Shown: positions 1 to 7,983 of the stretch, one piece after another
Layout of the letters: each line of letters starts with the position of its first letter
How positions within the stretch are numbered: position 1 is the first letter of the stretch
From: Jatrophihabitans cynanchi
Lineage (GTDB): Bacteria > Actinomycetota > Actinomycetes > Mycobacteriales > Jatrophihabitantaceae
NCBI RefSeq assembly: GCF_027247405.1
Contig: NZ_CP097463.1
Span: 186,001 to 250,000, forward strand
Reading direction: 5' to 3'
DNA length: 64,000 nucleotides
Position numbers and translations under genes: made by a program
Notes under the pieces: generated by a model
Databases searched by the model: none
Seen by the model: the letters and a program-made list of their open reading frames with translations, nothing else
What the model was told of the DNA's origin: nothing

Positions 1-453
1 CACAACGACTGCATCCACCGTCAACAACTGTCAGCTCTTCCTGTGAGTCGCTCGGCTCAATCGGACTGCGACCGCCGATTGTGCGGGACCACCCGGGCCT
101 TGCCGCAAGGCCCCCACTGCCGTATATCTTGAAAATGGAAGGACATCCGATACGTCCGATCCGCCTACGGACGTGACGAGGCACAGCCACCGATCATTCG
201 GAGCCGCGGAAAAGAGTGCGCAAGCGAGCAAGAACCGTCGATATGCGTGGCCCGGTCGGCTGGTCGGGGCGCGCGGACGAATCGATAGCGCACACACCGG
301 ATGTCGAATTGATTGGTGCCTGTTTACCGATCATCTTACGGCCGCGCTGAAGGAGATCGGTGGGTGTCTGCGTGAGCGGCGGCTCGGGGATGCGCGAGCT
401 AGCGCGCTTGCGACCTGACGCAAAACGTCGGAGTCCCCAGCTATCTTGTCGCC
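1..453. other. gene-free left edge
   Basis: No convincing coding region is visible on either strand. The short open frames here lack a ribosome binding site and have no recognisable protein pattern. Composition looks less GC-rich than the main block, with AT-rich patches near 120-140 and 300-340. The stretch ends in the promoter of the gene at 454. It may be the flank of a feature lying to the left of the window. Confidence 0.5.
442..447 (+). promoter_or_regulatory. -10 box TATCTT of a probably leaderless gene
   Basis: TATCTT lies 6 nt before the GTG at 454. This spacing puts transcription initiation at or next to the start codon, and no Shine-Dalgarno sequence is visible. No good -35 hexamer was found at 16-18 nt. 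The same arrangement recurs upstream of many genes in the window. Confidence 0.4.
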
Positions 454-2037
454 GTGAAGACTAACCGCGGCAAGTTGGAAAGGAGCGGGGCTCTCGCCGG
501 CCACTACCGGGTCGGGAAGACGTACTCCCCGCCGTTCATGGCGATGGATCAGACCGTCCTGGTCGATTGGGTACGCGATGACCTTCCAGACCTCGTATGG
601 CCGGGATTCCTGATTGGCCTAGGCGGCGAGGCCGGCCTGAGCCGGTTCATCGGGTGGCAGCAGCGCGCTCACGCGATACTCGCGTCGGCTGGGATCGAGC
701 CAGCTGGCGTGCTGCTCGACGGTCGGTTCACGTCCCTTGAGGCAACCCGGGTGGAGGTCCGGCAACGGGTTGTCGATGCGCTGAGTTCGACGATCGAGGA
801 CGCGGATGTTCTGCCAGATCCGTTGCTCGCCGTGCTTCGACTGTACGAAGACCTACCAGGAAGATGGCTCCTGGTAGATCCTTGGTTAGAGCGAGATGTA
901 GCGGTTTCTTCGGAAGACGCATGGAGCATGCTTACGCAATCGGTCGTTGCCTGCGTAGGCGACGGGCACCAGGAAGCGATGTTGAAGTTCGTGGGCATCA
1001 CCTGGGCGGTGATCACCAAGAAGTTCCGCGCTGACTCCGCCATGATCGAGTTGCTGAAGACCTATCCCCGCGATCCGGCGACCGTCGGCGCAGCGGATTC
1101 CGTAGTCCGTGCCTCGTTCGGGGCATCGAAGGGTGCGGAGTATTACCGAGATCCGGCGCTGCGAGATCGACATCGCGCATGGGCCGAGCTATTTTGGCGG
1201 TCAGCCTGGCGACTCACGCCATGCTTACTCCGCGAAGATCCTGAGCCGGCCGCATCCGGCTCCGCCGGAAGCGGCGGCGAGAATGATGTCGCGGGTGATC
1301 ATGTCGAAGCAGTCCACCAGCTGTACCGCGACTTTCTCGACGGATTCTTCCGAGCGGATCTCGACCTGCATGAGCCGGCGCGGCATGAAGTTATCGCCGG
1401 CCTCCTTACCCGCGCTGTGAGATCAACCGTCGCCTACCTTCGCAGCCCCCATCTCTGGTCCGGCGAACACGGTTCAGGTTTGACGCGTCTGCTCGCGGAA
1501 ACGGAGATTTCGCTCTCGTGGCTCGCCCAAGGCGGCACGGAGAGGTATGCGCAGTACCAGGAATATGGACGAGGCAAGGCCAAGTTGATGAAGGCGCACA
1601 TGGCCAACTTGGCCGAGCAGTTCGACGACGCGCCGCCAGAGATGCTCGCCGAGGCGATTGAGCACTTGAACAAGGGGCTCGGCGGTGATTGGGGCGAGGA
1701 GTTCGTCACCGTAAATCTTGATTCGACGTTTTCCGGCGTGACAGTTCGCGCGATGGCGAATGAGACCGGCCTCGACGATCTCTATCGTCACATCTACCAG
1801 TCGGCAAGCGGAGTCACGCATGGCGAGTGGTGGGCGGTCCAGGACTACGCGATGCAGCGATGCATGAATCCGCTGCATCGCTTTCACTGGGTTCCGTCGA
1901 TGGAGCCGGTCGGCGGCAATGAACCACTCCTCGCTCAGTACTGGGTCACCAAGGTGGCCGAACTTGTCGGCTTGGCGCTCGACGAACTGCGCCGCGAAGA
2001 CTCGAAGGACGCCGCCGGCGATGCAGCCAACGAATGA
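454..2037 (+). CDS. DUF5677-like uncharacterised protein
   Basis: Predicted soluble protein of 527 residues with no signal peptide or clear membrane segment. The C-terminal half (about residues 280-500) is helical and contains a Tyr/Lys-rich helix, then a segment with SASGVTHGEWW. This resembles the uncharacterised DUF5677 family, in which a late conserved His follows small residues. Function is unknown and the family call is tentative. The GTG at 454 was chosen because it follows a -10 box at leaderless spacing. The next gene starts 63 nt downstream on the same strand, so the two are probably co-transcribed. Codon choice looks less GC3-biased than in the housekeeping genes to the right, suggesting an accessory origin. 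Confidence 0.6.
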   Translation: MKTNRGKLERSGALAGHYRVGKTYSPPFMAMDQTVLVDWVRDDLPDLVWPGFLIGLGGEAGLSRFIGWQQRAHAILASAGIEPAGVLLDGRFTSLEATRVEVRQRVVDALSSTIEDADVLPDPLLAVLRLYEDLPGRWLLVDPWLERDVAVSSEDAWSMLTQSVVACVGDGHQEAMLKFVGITWAVITKKFRADSAMIELLKTYPRDPATVGAADSVVRASFGASKGAEYYRDPALRDRHRAWAELFWRSAWRLTPCLLREDPEPAASGSAGSGGENDVAGDHVEAVHQLYRDFLDGFFRADLDLHEPARHEVIAGLLTRAVRSTVAYLRSPHLWSGEHGSGLTRLLAETEISLSWLAQGGTERYAQYQEYGRGKAKLMKAHMANLAEQFDDAPPEMLAEAIEHLNKGLGGDWGEEFVTVNLDSTFSGVTVRAMANETGLDDLYRHIYQSASGVTHGEWWAVQDYAMQRCMNPLHRFHWVPSMEPVGGNEPLLAQYWVTKVAELVGLALDELRREDSKDAAGDAANE

Positions 2038-2100
2038 CGATGACCTGGTCGTCGACGTACGCCGCGGTCGGCACGCCGTCCTGGCCTCCGAGCGGTTGCG

Positions 2101-3093
2101 ATGACCGGCTCCATTACGAAGAACCCGCACTACGTCCCACGCAGCTACCTCTCCGCGTGGGCGGACGAAAAGGACCAGGTGTGCCTGCGGCGACGGGACA
2201 ACCCGCGTGCGCATCCGGTCAACATCAAGAACGTCGCGGTCGAACGCGGCATTTACGGACGAGGCCAGCTTGGACAGCGACGAGAGGATCTGTTCGGCGA
2301 ACTCGAAGGGATCTGGCCCCAGCTTCGGGACGAGTTCGTCGCGTCGGGCGTCGCGGTGGGAAACGCCCGACACCAGATCGCACTGTTTGCCGGCCTGCAG
2401 ATCGCCCGAACCCGCGAGCACATCGCCCAAGTCGAGTTCGTCCTGAACCTCGCTGAATCGACCACGGAACGGCCACTCACACGGGAGGCAGTCCGCCGGT
2501 ATCTCGCCGAGCAACACCTCGGCTTCGAGCCAAACGAAAGAGAGGTCGAAGGAGCATGGAGCCTCGCCAGCGTGCTCGTTGAGCGTAATGACTTGCCGAC
2601 GCGCGAGGACTTGTTCGGCACGAGCCTGGACATCGCGGTCACGAAACTCGCGCCGTGCGTCGAGGAGATGGCCTGGACCCTCGAGCTCAGCCGCCGTCCA
2701 ATCCTGTACACGAGCGACAGACCCGTCATGACGTGGCGACCACCCAGCCCGCGGGATGCGTACGAAGGCGTCGGACTGCTCGGAGCAACTGAGGTGCGAT
2801 TCCCACTAACTCCACGTGCATTGCTAGTTATGCGCCCGCGCGGTACCGCCGAACACCTCCAGCGGGTGGAACCCAAGCGATTCGGCGAAGTCAACCGGAC
2901 GACGGCACGGCAATGCTTTGAGTTTCTGGTCGGCACCGTCTTCCAATCACGGCGCTTATCCTCCATCACTTTGTACCGCCGGCGACCGGCGTTGCGCTTC
3001 AACCTCGGACCTGGCTTCCAAGCTGACGCCAGCGGCACCAGGCACCCGATGGGCGACATCATCCACACTTGGGTTCCATCCCCCGGGGCATAA
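2101..3093 (+). CDS. DUF4238 domain-containing protein
   Basis: Protein of 330 residues. The N-terminus NPHYVPRSYLSAWAD is the signature of the DUF4238 family (H-Y-V-P-R/Q-x-Y-L-x-x-F/W). The family also shows, near mid-protein, a conserved segment announcing residues that survive in hostile-host contexts (here RRPILYTSDRPVMTW at about residues 200-214). The biochemical activity of DUF4238 is not known to me. It occurs sporadically in bacterial accessory regions. The ATG at 2101 follows the DUF5677-like gene by 63 nt, which argues for one transcript and perhaps one function. No Shine-Dalgarno sequence stands out. Assignment to the family is firm; its role is unknown. Confidence 0.8.
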   Translation: MTGSITKNPHYVPRSYLSAWADEKDQVCLRRRDNPRAHPVNIKNVAVERGIYGRGQLGQRREDLFGELEGIWPQLRDEFVASGVAVGNARHQIALFAGLQIARTREHIAQVEFVLNLAESTTERPLTREAVRRYLAEQHLGFEPNEREVEGAWSLASVLVERNDLPTREDLFGTSLDIAVTKLAPCVEEMAWTLELSRRPILYTSDRPVMTWRPPSPRDAYEGVGLLGATEVRFPLTPRALLVMRPRGTAEHLQRVEPKRFGEVNRTTARQCFEFLVGTVFQSRRLSSITLYRRRPALRFNLGPGFQADASGTRHPMGDIIHTWVPSPGA

Positions 3094-3539
3094 CCACCGC
3101 GCCGCAGACCTGCCATCAATCCCGATCATGGACCACTGCGCCCGGCTATCTCCCCCCAGACCTTCGATGCTTAGTCTCGGGCGTGTGCGAGGGAACCGGC
3201 AAGCAGGCTGGCTGCGCGCTAGCCAAGGTGGCACACCGGTGACCGCTCGGCCGAGTCGCCGGTGTGCTCAAGCCTCCACCGCTCGCGATGCAGCCGCCCC
3301 AAAGCCTGCTCAAGGACGGCAGCGACCTGGTCCGCATTCGCCTTCATGAGCATGTACGTCGGATCGATCGAGCCGGTGATCGGCCCGCGCGATCCAGGGG
3401 TACGTTCATTGGCCGACAATCTGCCTCTCCTCGCATGCTGCTGCCCCGTTGCTCGTGGCCCGCCTGGACGGTGTCGACGGACCGTGCGCATATCGGCGCG
3501 CCGCGTCACATGCGGTTCGCGCCCACAGTCGGCGTTCTG
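3094..3539. other. 446-base stretch without a supported gene
   Basis: The stretch lies between the convergent ends of the DUF4238 gene and the ligD-type gene. It contains an inverted repeat at 3231-3267. A minus-strand open frame (3219-3509, 96 codons) has plausible codon use in its last 50 codons but no recognisable family or clear start. It could be the worn-down end of an older gene. No terminator with a T-tract is visible. Confidence 0.4.
3231..3267. repeat. inverted repeat, possible terminator
   Basis: Arms GCACACCGG (3231-3239) and CCGGTGTGC (3259-3267) pair perfectly. Between them a second pair, CTCGG/CCGAG (3246-3255), sits at the tip. It is placed between two convergent genes, 138 nt past DUF4238. 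It could end transcription from either side, but no U-run follows. Confidence 0.4.
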
Positions 3540-4595
3540 TCAGTCGAGTTGTTGGGGTTCGACGTCGTCGGCAGCGCCGGCCCAGTTGGCCTTGTTCATC
3601 CGGGACGGTTGGACGCGCGGCGGCTCGCCGTCCTGCTTGGGGAAGTTCGGCGGGTACGGGGCATCGCCCAGGCCGTGGTCGGTCTCGTCGCGATCGGCCC
3701 ACTCGAGCAGCGGCTCGATGTCCCAGACCGCGTCGTCGATGCCGGCGTGCACGTCACCGAGCCGCGCGAAACGCTCCGGCATCGTCGCGATCGTGAAGTC
3801 GGCCATCTCCACGTCCGGCAACTCCTCCCAGGTCACCGGCGCCGACACCGGTCCGTGCGGGAAGCCGCGCACCGAATAGGCCGAGGCGATCGTGCGGTCC
3901 TTCGCGTTCTGGTTGTAGTCGACGAAGATCTGCGCGCCGCGCTCCTCCTTCCACCACGCGGTGGTGACCAGGTGCGGCACGCGGCGCTCCACCTCGCGCG
4001 CGAACGCCAGCGCCGCCCGGCGCACCTCGCGGAAGCCGAACCGCGGCTCGATCCGCACGTAGATGTGCACACCCTTCGACCCCGACGTCTTCGGCCACCC
4101 GACGGCGCCGAGTTCGGTCAGCACCTCGTGCACCACAGCCGCGACCTGCTTGGCCTCGGCGAACCCGGTGCCCGGCTGCGGGTCGAGGTCGATGCGCAGC
4201 TCGTCCGGCTTCTCGACGTCGGCACGTCGCGTGTGCCAAGGGTGGAACTCGACAGTGGACATCTGCACCGCCCAGATCACGCTGGCCAGCTCCGTCACGC
4301 ACAGCTCGTCGGCGACCCGCCCCGACGGGAAGCTCACCTGCGCCGTCTCGACCCACTCCGGCGCGCCCTTCGGCAGCCGCTTCTGGTAGATCTTCTCCCC
4401 CGCCACCCCCTCGGGATAGCGGTGCAGCATGCACGGCCGCTCGCGCAGGGCGCGCACGATGCCCTCGCCGACGGACAGGTAGTACCGCGCGAGATCGAGC
4501 TTCGTCTCGCCGCGCTCGGGGAAGTACACCCGGTCCGGGTTGCTGATCCGGACGGTGCGCTGGCCGACGACGAGCTCGGTGCTGGGTGAGGGCAC
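3540..4595 (-). CDS. LigD-type polymerase/primase domain protein (NHEJ)
   Basis: Stand-alone polymerase domain of the LigD family (351 residues), an archaeo-eukaryotic-primase-fold enzyme that adds ribonucleotides during Ku-dependent end joining. Visible marks are the N-terminal NPDRVYFPERGETKLDLARYY, the catalytic metal ligands in RIDLDPQPG (Asp136, Asp138), SGSKGVHIY with His177, and the later acidic residue in QIFVDYNQNAKDRT. There is no ligase or nuclease domain, so this is a separate-subunit version as in many actinobacteria. Ku and the ligase are not in the window. The next minus-strand gene upstream ends 9 nt before its ATG, which allows co-transcription with the membrane-protein pair. 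Confidence 0.88.
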   Translation of the reverse strand: MPSPSTELVVGQRTVRISNPDRVYFPERGETKLDLARYYLSVGEGIVRALRERPCMLHRYPEGVAGEKIYQKRLPKGAPEWVETAQVSFPSGRVADELCVTELASVIWAVQMSTVEFHPWHTRRADVEKPDELRIDLDPQPGTGFAEAKQVAAVVHEVLTELGAVGWPKTSGSKGVHIYVRIEPRFGFREVRRAALAFAREVERRVPHLVTTAWWKEERGAQIFVDYNQNAKDRTIASAYSVRGFPHGPVSAPVTWEELPDVEMADFTIATMPERFARLGDVHAGIDDAVWDIEPLLEWADRDETDHGLGDAPYPPNFPKQDGEPPRVQPSRMNKANWAGAADDVEPQQLD

Positions 4596-4604
4596 CGGTC
4601 AACG

Positions 4605-5120
4605 CTAGCCCGCCGTGGCCGGCTCCGCTCGCAACGACGCGTGCTGCCCGGCGCGCGTGTAGTGCCACGCCAGCCGCGTCCACACGATCGCGCCGAGGAC
4701 GAACCAGGGCAGATAGACGAACATGAACCACCGGGCCAGGTGCAGGTAGTTCGGCCAGTCGCCACCCGGCAGCGACCACAGCCTGGTCAGGATCGCGCTG
4801 AACTCGACGAAGATGTCCAGGCTGCGCAGGATCAACAGCACCGCGCCGAACCATGTCAGCCCGACCAGGGCGCGCCGAACTGGGGCCTGCCACCGCGGCG
4901 GCCACTCGCGGACGGTGGCCAGTGCGACGGCCGCACCGCACAGGCAGAACAGCGCGATGCCGGCACAGCTCAGGGCCATGGCCAACCCGGCATCGCGCAC
5001 CACCCGGTCGCTGAGCGCGGTGCCCAGGCCCTCCTTGCGGCCGGTGGCCCAGTACACGTGCGGAGCCGCGAACACGATCCCCCAGGCCGCCGCGAGCTGT
5101 GCCCGCAGTCGCAGGCTCAT
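4605..5120 (-). CDS. DUF3995-like membrane protein
   Basis: Protein of 171 residues with four predicted membrane helices. The N-terminal helix contains HVYWATG, the hallmark of DUF3995 proteins, whose function is unknown. The ATG at 5120 overlaps the stop of the upstream paralogue as ATGA, indicating translational coupling. An upstream in-frame extension is rejected because it is Arg-rich and overlaps the neighbour. The protein is roughly a short paralogue of its neighbour, suggesting tandem duplication followed by divergence. It probably acts in the cytoplasmic membrane. Confidence 0.7.
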   Translation of the reverse strand: MSLRLRAQLAAAWGIVFAAPHVYWATGRKEGLGTALSDRVVRDAGLAMALSCAGIALFCLCGAAVALATVREWPPRWQAPVRRALVGLTWFGAVLLILRSLDIFVEFSAILTRLWSLPGGDWPNYLHLARWFMFVYLPWFVLGAIVWTRLAWHYTRAGQHASLRAEPATAG

Positions 5121-5806
5121 CGGCTCGTCCCGTCGCCCCGGCCGAGCGCCAGCACACCGAGCCCGACCGCCAGCACGGCCGGTCCGCCCGCGACGAACAA
5201 CCAGGCGTCGAAGGTGAACACGCCCCCGATGACGACCGCGACGCCGGTCAGGCACAGACCGGTCCCCCACCGCGCAGTCCGCGTCAGCGGCAGCGGCCGG
5301 CCGCGCAGCATGTCCAGCGCCTCACTGCGGCGAGCGCACGCGATCAGCAGCACGCCCATCACGCCGAACCACAGCTCGAAGTAGGCCAGGTTCGCCCAGT
5401 CGAAGCCGCGCAGCTGCTCGGCCGTCACCTCGCCGTCCGCGGGGTAGCCCAGCGCACCGGTCAGCCGCAGCGCCGACGCCACCGTGTACAGCACCCAATG
5501 AGCGAGCGCGAGCACACCGCCGACCCACGCCGTACCGCGGCGCAGCGCACCCGGCAGCAACTGACCGCGCCGCGTCGTAAGCGACAGGCAGACCAGGCCG
5601 GCACCGGTGATCACGGCGCACGCGCCCCAGTTCGCGACCGCGAAGTTCGCGCGGGTGCCGGTGATGCCGATCGGGGTGCTGGTGCCGCCGAGACCCCAGT
5701 AGACGTGGATCGGGACGTACGCCAGGGCCCAGCCGAGGCTGGCACGGCCGAGCGTGCGGGTCGAGATCGTCCTGCGGAGGGACGGAGCACGGGCGAAAGT
5801 GGTCAT
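5117..5806 (-). CDS. DUF3995-like membrane protein (larger paralogue)
   Basis: Protein of 229 residues with about six hydrophobic helices. The first carries HVYWGLGG, aligning with HVYWATG of the next gene. The ATG at 5806 is preferred over an upstream GTG because the added residues would be polar and lack a ribosome site. The gene follows the response-regulator gene at 5879 by 72 nt on the same strand, so the two-component pair and the DUF3995 pair may form one transcript. That would make the membrane proteins candidate partners or targets of the sensor system. Function unknown. Confidence 0.7.
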   Translation of the reverse strand: MTTFARAPSLRRTISTRTLGRASLGWALAYVPIHVYWGLGGTSTPIGITGTRANFAVANWGACAVITGAGLVCLSLTTRRGQLLPGALRRGTAWVGGVLALAHWVLYTVASALRLTGALGYPADGEVTAEQLRGFDWANLAYFELWFGVMGVLLIACARRSEALDMLRGRPLPLTRTARWGTGLCLTGVAVVIGGVFTFDAWLFVAGGPAVLAVGLGVLALGRGDGTSR

Positions 5807-5878
5807 GGCACCAGCGTCGTCACGCGGACGCGCCGGCACATCGGAGCGCGGTCTCGTCCTTGTGCTACCGCGGGATGA

Positions 5879-6535
5879 TCAGCGGCGCGGTCGTACCAGA
5901 CCGTGGTCGTAGGCGAAGATCACGGCCTGCACCCGATCGCGCAGGCCGAGCTTGGCCAGCACCCGCCCGACATGCGTCTTGACGGTCGCCTCGGACAGGT
6001 ACAGCCGCCGGGCGATCTCCGGGTTGGCGAACCCGTTCGCGATCTCGACCAGCACCTCGCGCTCGCGTTCGGTGAGTGCCGCGACGGCGTCGTCATCGCG
6101 CGGTCGGGGCGCGGTGTCGGCGAGGTGCTCGAGCATGCGCCTGGTCGTCGACGGCGCGAGCACCGCGTCACCGGCATGCACCGTGCGGATCGCGGTGATC
6201 ACCTCCTCGGCCGAGGCGTCCTTGAGCAGGAAGCCGCTGGCGCCGGCCCGCAGCGCGGCGTACGCGTACTCGTCCAGGTCGAAGGTGGTCAGCACGATCA
6301 CCCGCGGGGCGCCGTCGCGCGCGGTGATCGCCGCGGTGGCGTCCACACCGTTCAGGCGCGGCATCTGCACGTCCATCAGGACGACGTCGGCAGACGTGCT
6401 CGCCAGTAACTCCACGGCCGCCGCGCCGTCAGCGGCCTCGCCCAGCACCGTCATGTCCTGGCACGAGTCGACCACCATCGCCAGCCCGGTGCGGATCAAC
6501 TGCTGGTCGTCGACGATCACGACGCGGATGCTCAC
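5879..6535 (-). CDS. NarL/FixJ-family response regulator
   Basis: Protein of 218 residues. The N-terminal receiver domain (1-120) has the acidic pocket at Asp9/Asp10 and the phospho-acceptor Asp55 in LMDVQMPRLNG. Thr and Lys switch residues occur in VLTTFDLDEYAYAAL and GFLLKD. The C-terminal LuxR helix-turn-helix (about 150-215) contains LTEREREVLVEIANGFANPEIARRL. It would bind DNA as a dimer once phosphorylated by the kinase encoded immediately upstream. The start ATG overlaps the kinase stop (ATGA), so the two are made together. Target genes are unknown; the downstream DUF3995 pair is the nearest candidate. Confidence 0.93.
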   Translation of the reverse strand: MSIRVVIVDDQQLIRTGLAMVVDSCQDMTVLGEAADGAAAVELLASTSADVVLMDVQMPRLNGVDATAAITARDGAPRVIVLTTFDLDEYAYAALRAGASGFLLKDASAEEVITAIRTVHAGDAVLAPSTTRRMLEHLADTAPRPRDDDAVAALTEREREVLVEIANGFANPEIARRLYLSEATVKTHVGRVLAKLGLRDRVQAVIFAYDHGLVRPRR

Positions 6536-7764
6536 CGCGATGCCTCCGCCGCGGGAACGCCGGCGCGCACCCGGAAGCCCGTGCCGTGCGGAGCCGCGCT
6601 GAAGCTGCCGCCCACCGCGGCGAGGCGATCGTGCAGCCCCTGCAACCCGGCACCGGTCCCCGGCAGGGCCACCGGACGGCCACCGCCGTCGTCGCTCACC
6701 TCGGCCGTCAGCTGTCCGTCGCGCCAGTCCAGGTGCACGAGCACGTGCGCCGACGTCCCGGCGTGCTTGACGACATTGGTCAGGCCCTCCTGCACCAACC
6801 GGTAGACCGCGAGCTCGGCAGCCGGGGCGATCGCGAACGGCTCACCGGACTCGGCGAACCGCGCGTCCAGCCCGGTGTCGCGCACGCCGGCCACCAGCTG
6901 CGGAAGTTCGGCCAGGCCCGGCTGCGGATCCGCCTGTACCGCACCGGGATCACGCAGCACGCCGAGCAGACCGCGCATCTCGGCCAGCGCGTCGCGTCCG
7001 GTGCCGGCGATCGCCATGAACGCCTGCACCGCGCGGCTGGCGTCGCTGTTCGCGACGAGGGCACCGCCCTCGGCCTGGCGCACGATCACCGCGAGCGAGT
7101 GCGCGACGATGTCGTGCATCTCGCGGGCGATCCGGGCACGTTCCTCCAGCACGGCAAGGCGCGCCGCCTCGACCCGTTCCGTCCGGGCCCGCTGCCGGCG
7201 GACCAGCGCGAGCCGGCCCAGGTTCCAGGTGAGCACCACACCGGCGCCGAGCGCGAGTGCGATGTACGCGGCGACCAGCCAGCGTCCGGCGGCGATCTGG
7301 TCCAGCGCGCCGGACGTCGTGGCCGCCGCGAGCGCGACCCCGGCAAGCGTCACGACCAGCGCGATCCTGCTGCGCAGCGCGTCGAGCAGCGCGGCGACGC
7401 TGTACAGGTCGAACAGGAACAGCAGGCTCGACGGCAGCACCAGCGCCGGTACCTGGTCGGCCGCACCCGGCGCGGCAGCGACGATCCGGCCGTACGGCGC
7501 CACGACGATCACCAGCATCGCCGCGCAGGCCAGGCCGAACGCGATCAGCGGCAGGTGCCGACGCAGCGCGACCGTCACGTGCAGCGCCGCGAAACCCGCG
7601 ACCAGCAGCAGCGCCCAGGTCGTGGACCAGTGGATGCCCTGCGCGGCGCTGATCGACAGGGCGCCGAGCACTGCGGCGCAGCTCAACGCCAGCAGCACGT
7701 CAGCCGCCCAGCCGTGCGCTCTTCCCCAGCGATCGGCGCGACCCAGCCACCCCGGTTCGGACAC
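6532..7764 (-). CDS. sensor histidine kinase, HisKA_3 (NarL-partner) type
   Basis: Protein of 410 residues. The N-terminal half has about six membrane helices (residues 20-190) with almost no extracellular loop, so the signal is probably sensed in the membrane. The dimerisation/phosphorylation helix holds His217 in IAREMHDIVAHSLAVI, typical of DesK/NarX-like kinases. The HATPase_c domain ends the protein, with EGLTNVVKHAG (N-box) and DDGGG/GAGLQGLHDR (G-boxes). The GTG at 7764 is favoured by AGGA 8 nt upstream and by the start of hydrophobic sequence. Any further upstream extension would run antisense into unrelated sequence. It partners with the regulator gene that overlaps its stop. Confidence 0.9.
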   Translation of the reverse strand: MSEPGWLGRADRWGRAHGWAADVLLALSCAAVLGALSISAAQGIHWSTTWALLLVAGFAALHVTVALRRHLPLIAFGLACAAMLVIVVAPYGRIVAAAPGAADQVPALVLPSSLLFLFDLYSVAALLDALRSRIALVVTLAGVALAAATTSGALDQIAAGRWLVAAYIALALGAGVVLTWNLGRLALVRRQRARTERVEAARLAVLEERARIAREMHDIVAHSLAVIVRQAEGGALVANSDASRAVQAFMAIAGTGRDALAEMRGLLGVLRDPGAVQADPQPGLAELPQLVAGVRDTGLDARFAESGEPFAIAPAAELAVYRLVQEGLTNVVKHAGTSAHVLVHLDWRDGQLTAEVSDDGGGRPVALPGTGAGLQGLHDRLAAVGGSFSAAPHGTGFRVRAGVPAAEASR

Positions 7765-7936
7765 CCGGTCGATCCTAATCGCGCGTGCGGCAGGCCCGTC
7801 GTCGTCGGTGTACGTACCTACGGTCGGGACGCAGCCGCGCCGGACGAGGTCCGCGGCACCGCCTCGGACCTGCTGCTCCTGCGGTACCGCCGGCGCACCC
7901 CGGACGAGCTCGCGGTCGGCGGCCGCGCGGGCGCTT

Positions 7937-7983
7937 GAGTAGCTACGTCGCGACCGACGGAGAGCAGCTACGTCGCGACCGAC
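7937..7983. repeat. short direct repeat spanning the dxs 3' end
   Basis: AGCTACGTCGCGACCGAC occurs at 7941-7958 and 7966-7983, 25 bp apart. The 4 bases to the left match at 3 positions. The second copy contains the last codons and the stop of dxs (minus strand); the first lies just downstream of it. This looks like a local duplication of the gene end. Confidence 0.75.

Noticed and set aside
3219-3509. Minus-strand 96-codon frame next to the ligD-type gene
   Set aside because: The last 50 codons look plausible but no start, ribosome site or family is recognisable. It is kept only as part of the gene-free stretch.
3264-4589. Plus-strand 441-codon frame opposite the LigD-type gene
   Set aside because: It is a shadow frame of the real minus-strand gene, low-complexity Arg/His/Leu composition without motifs.
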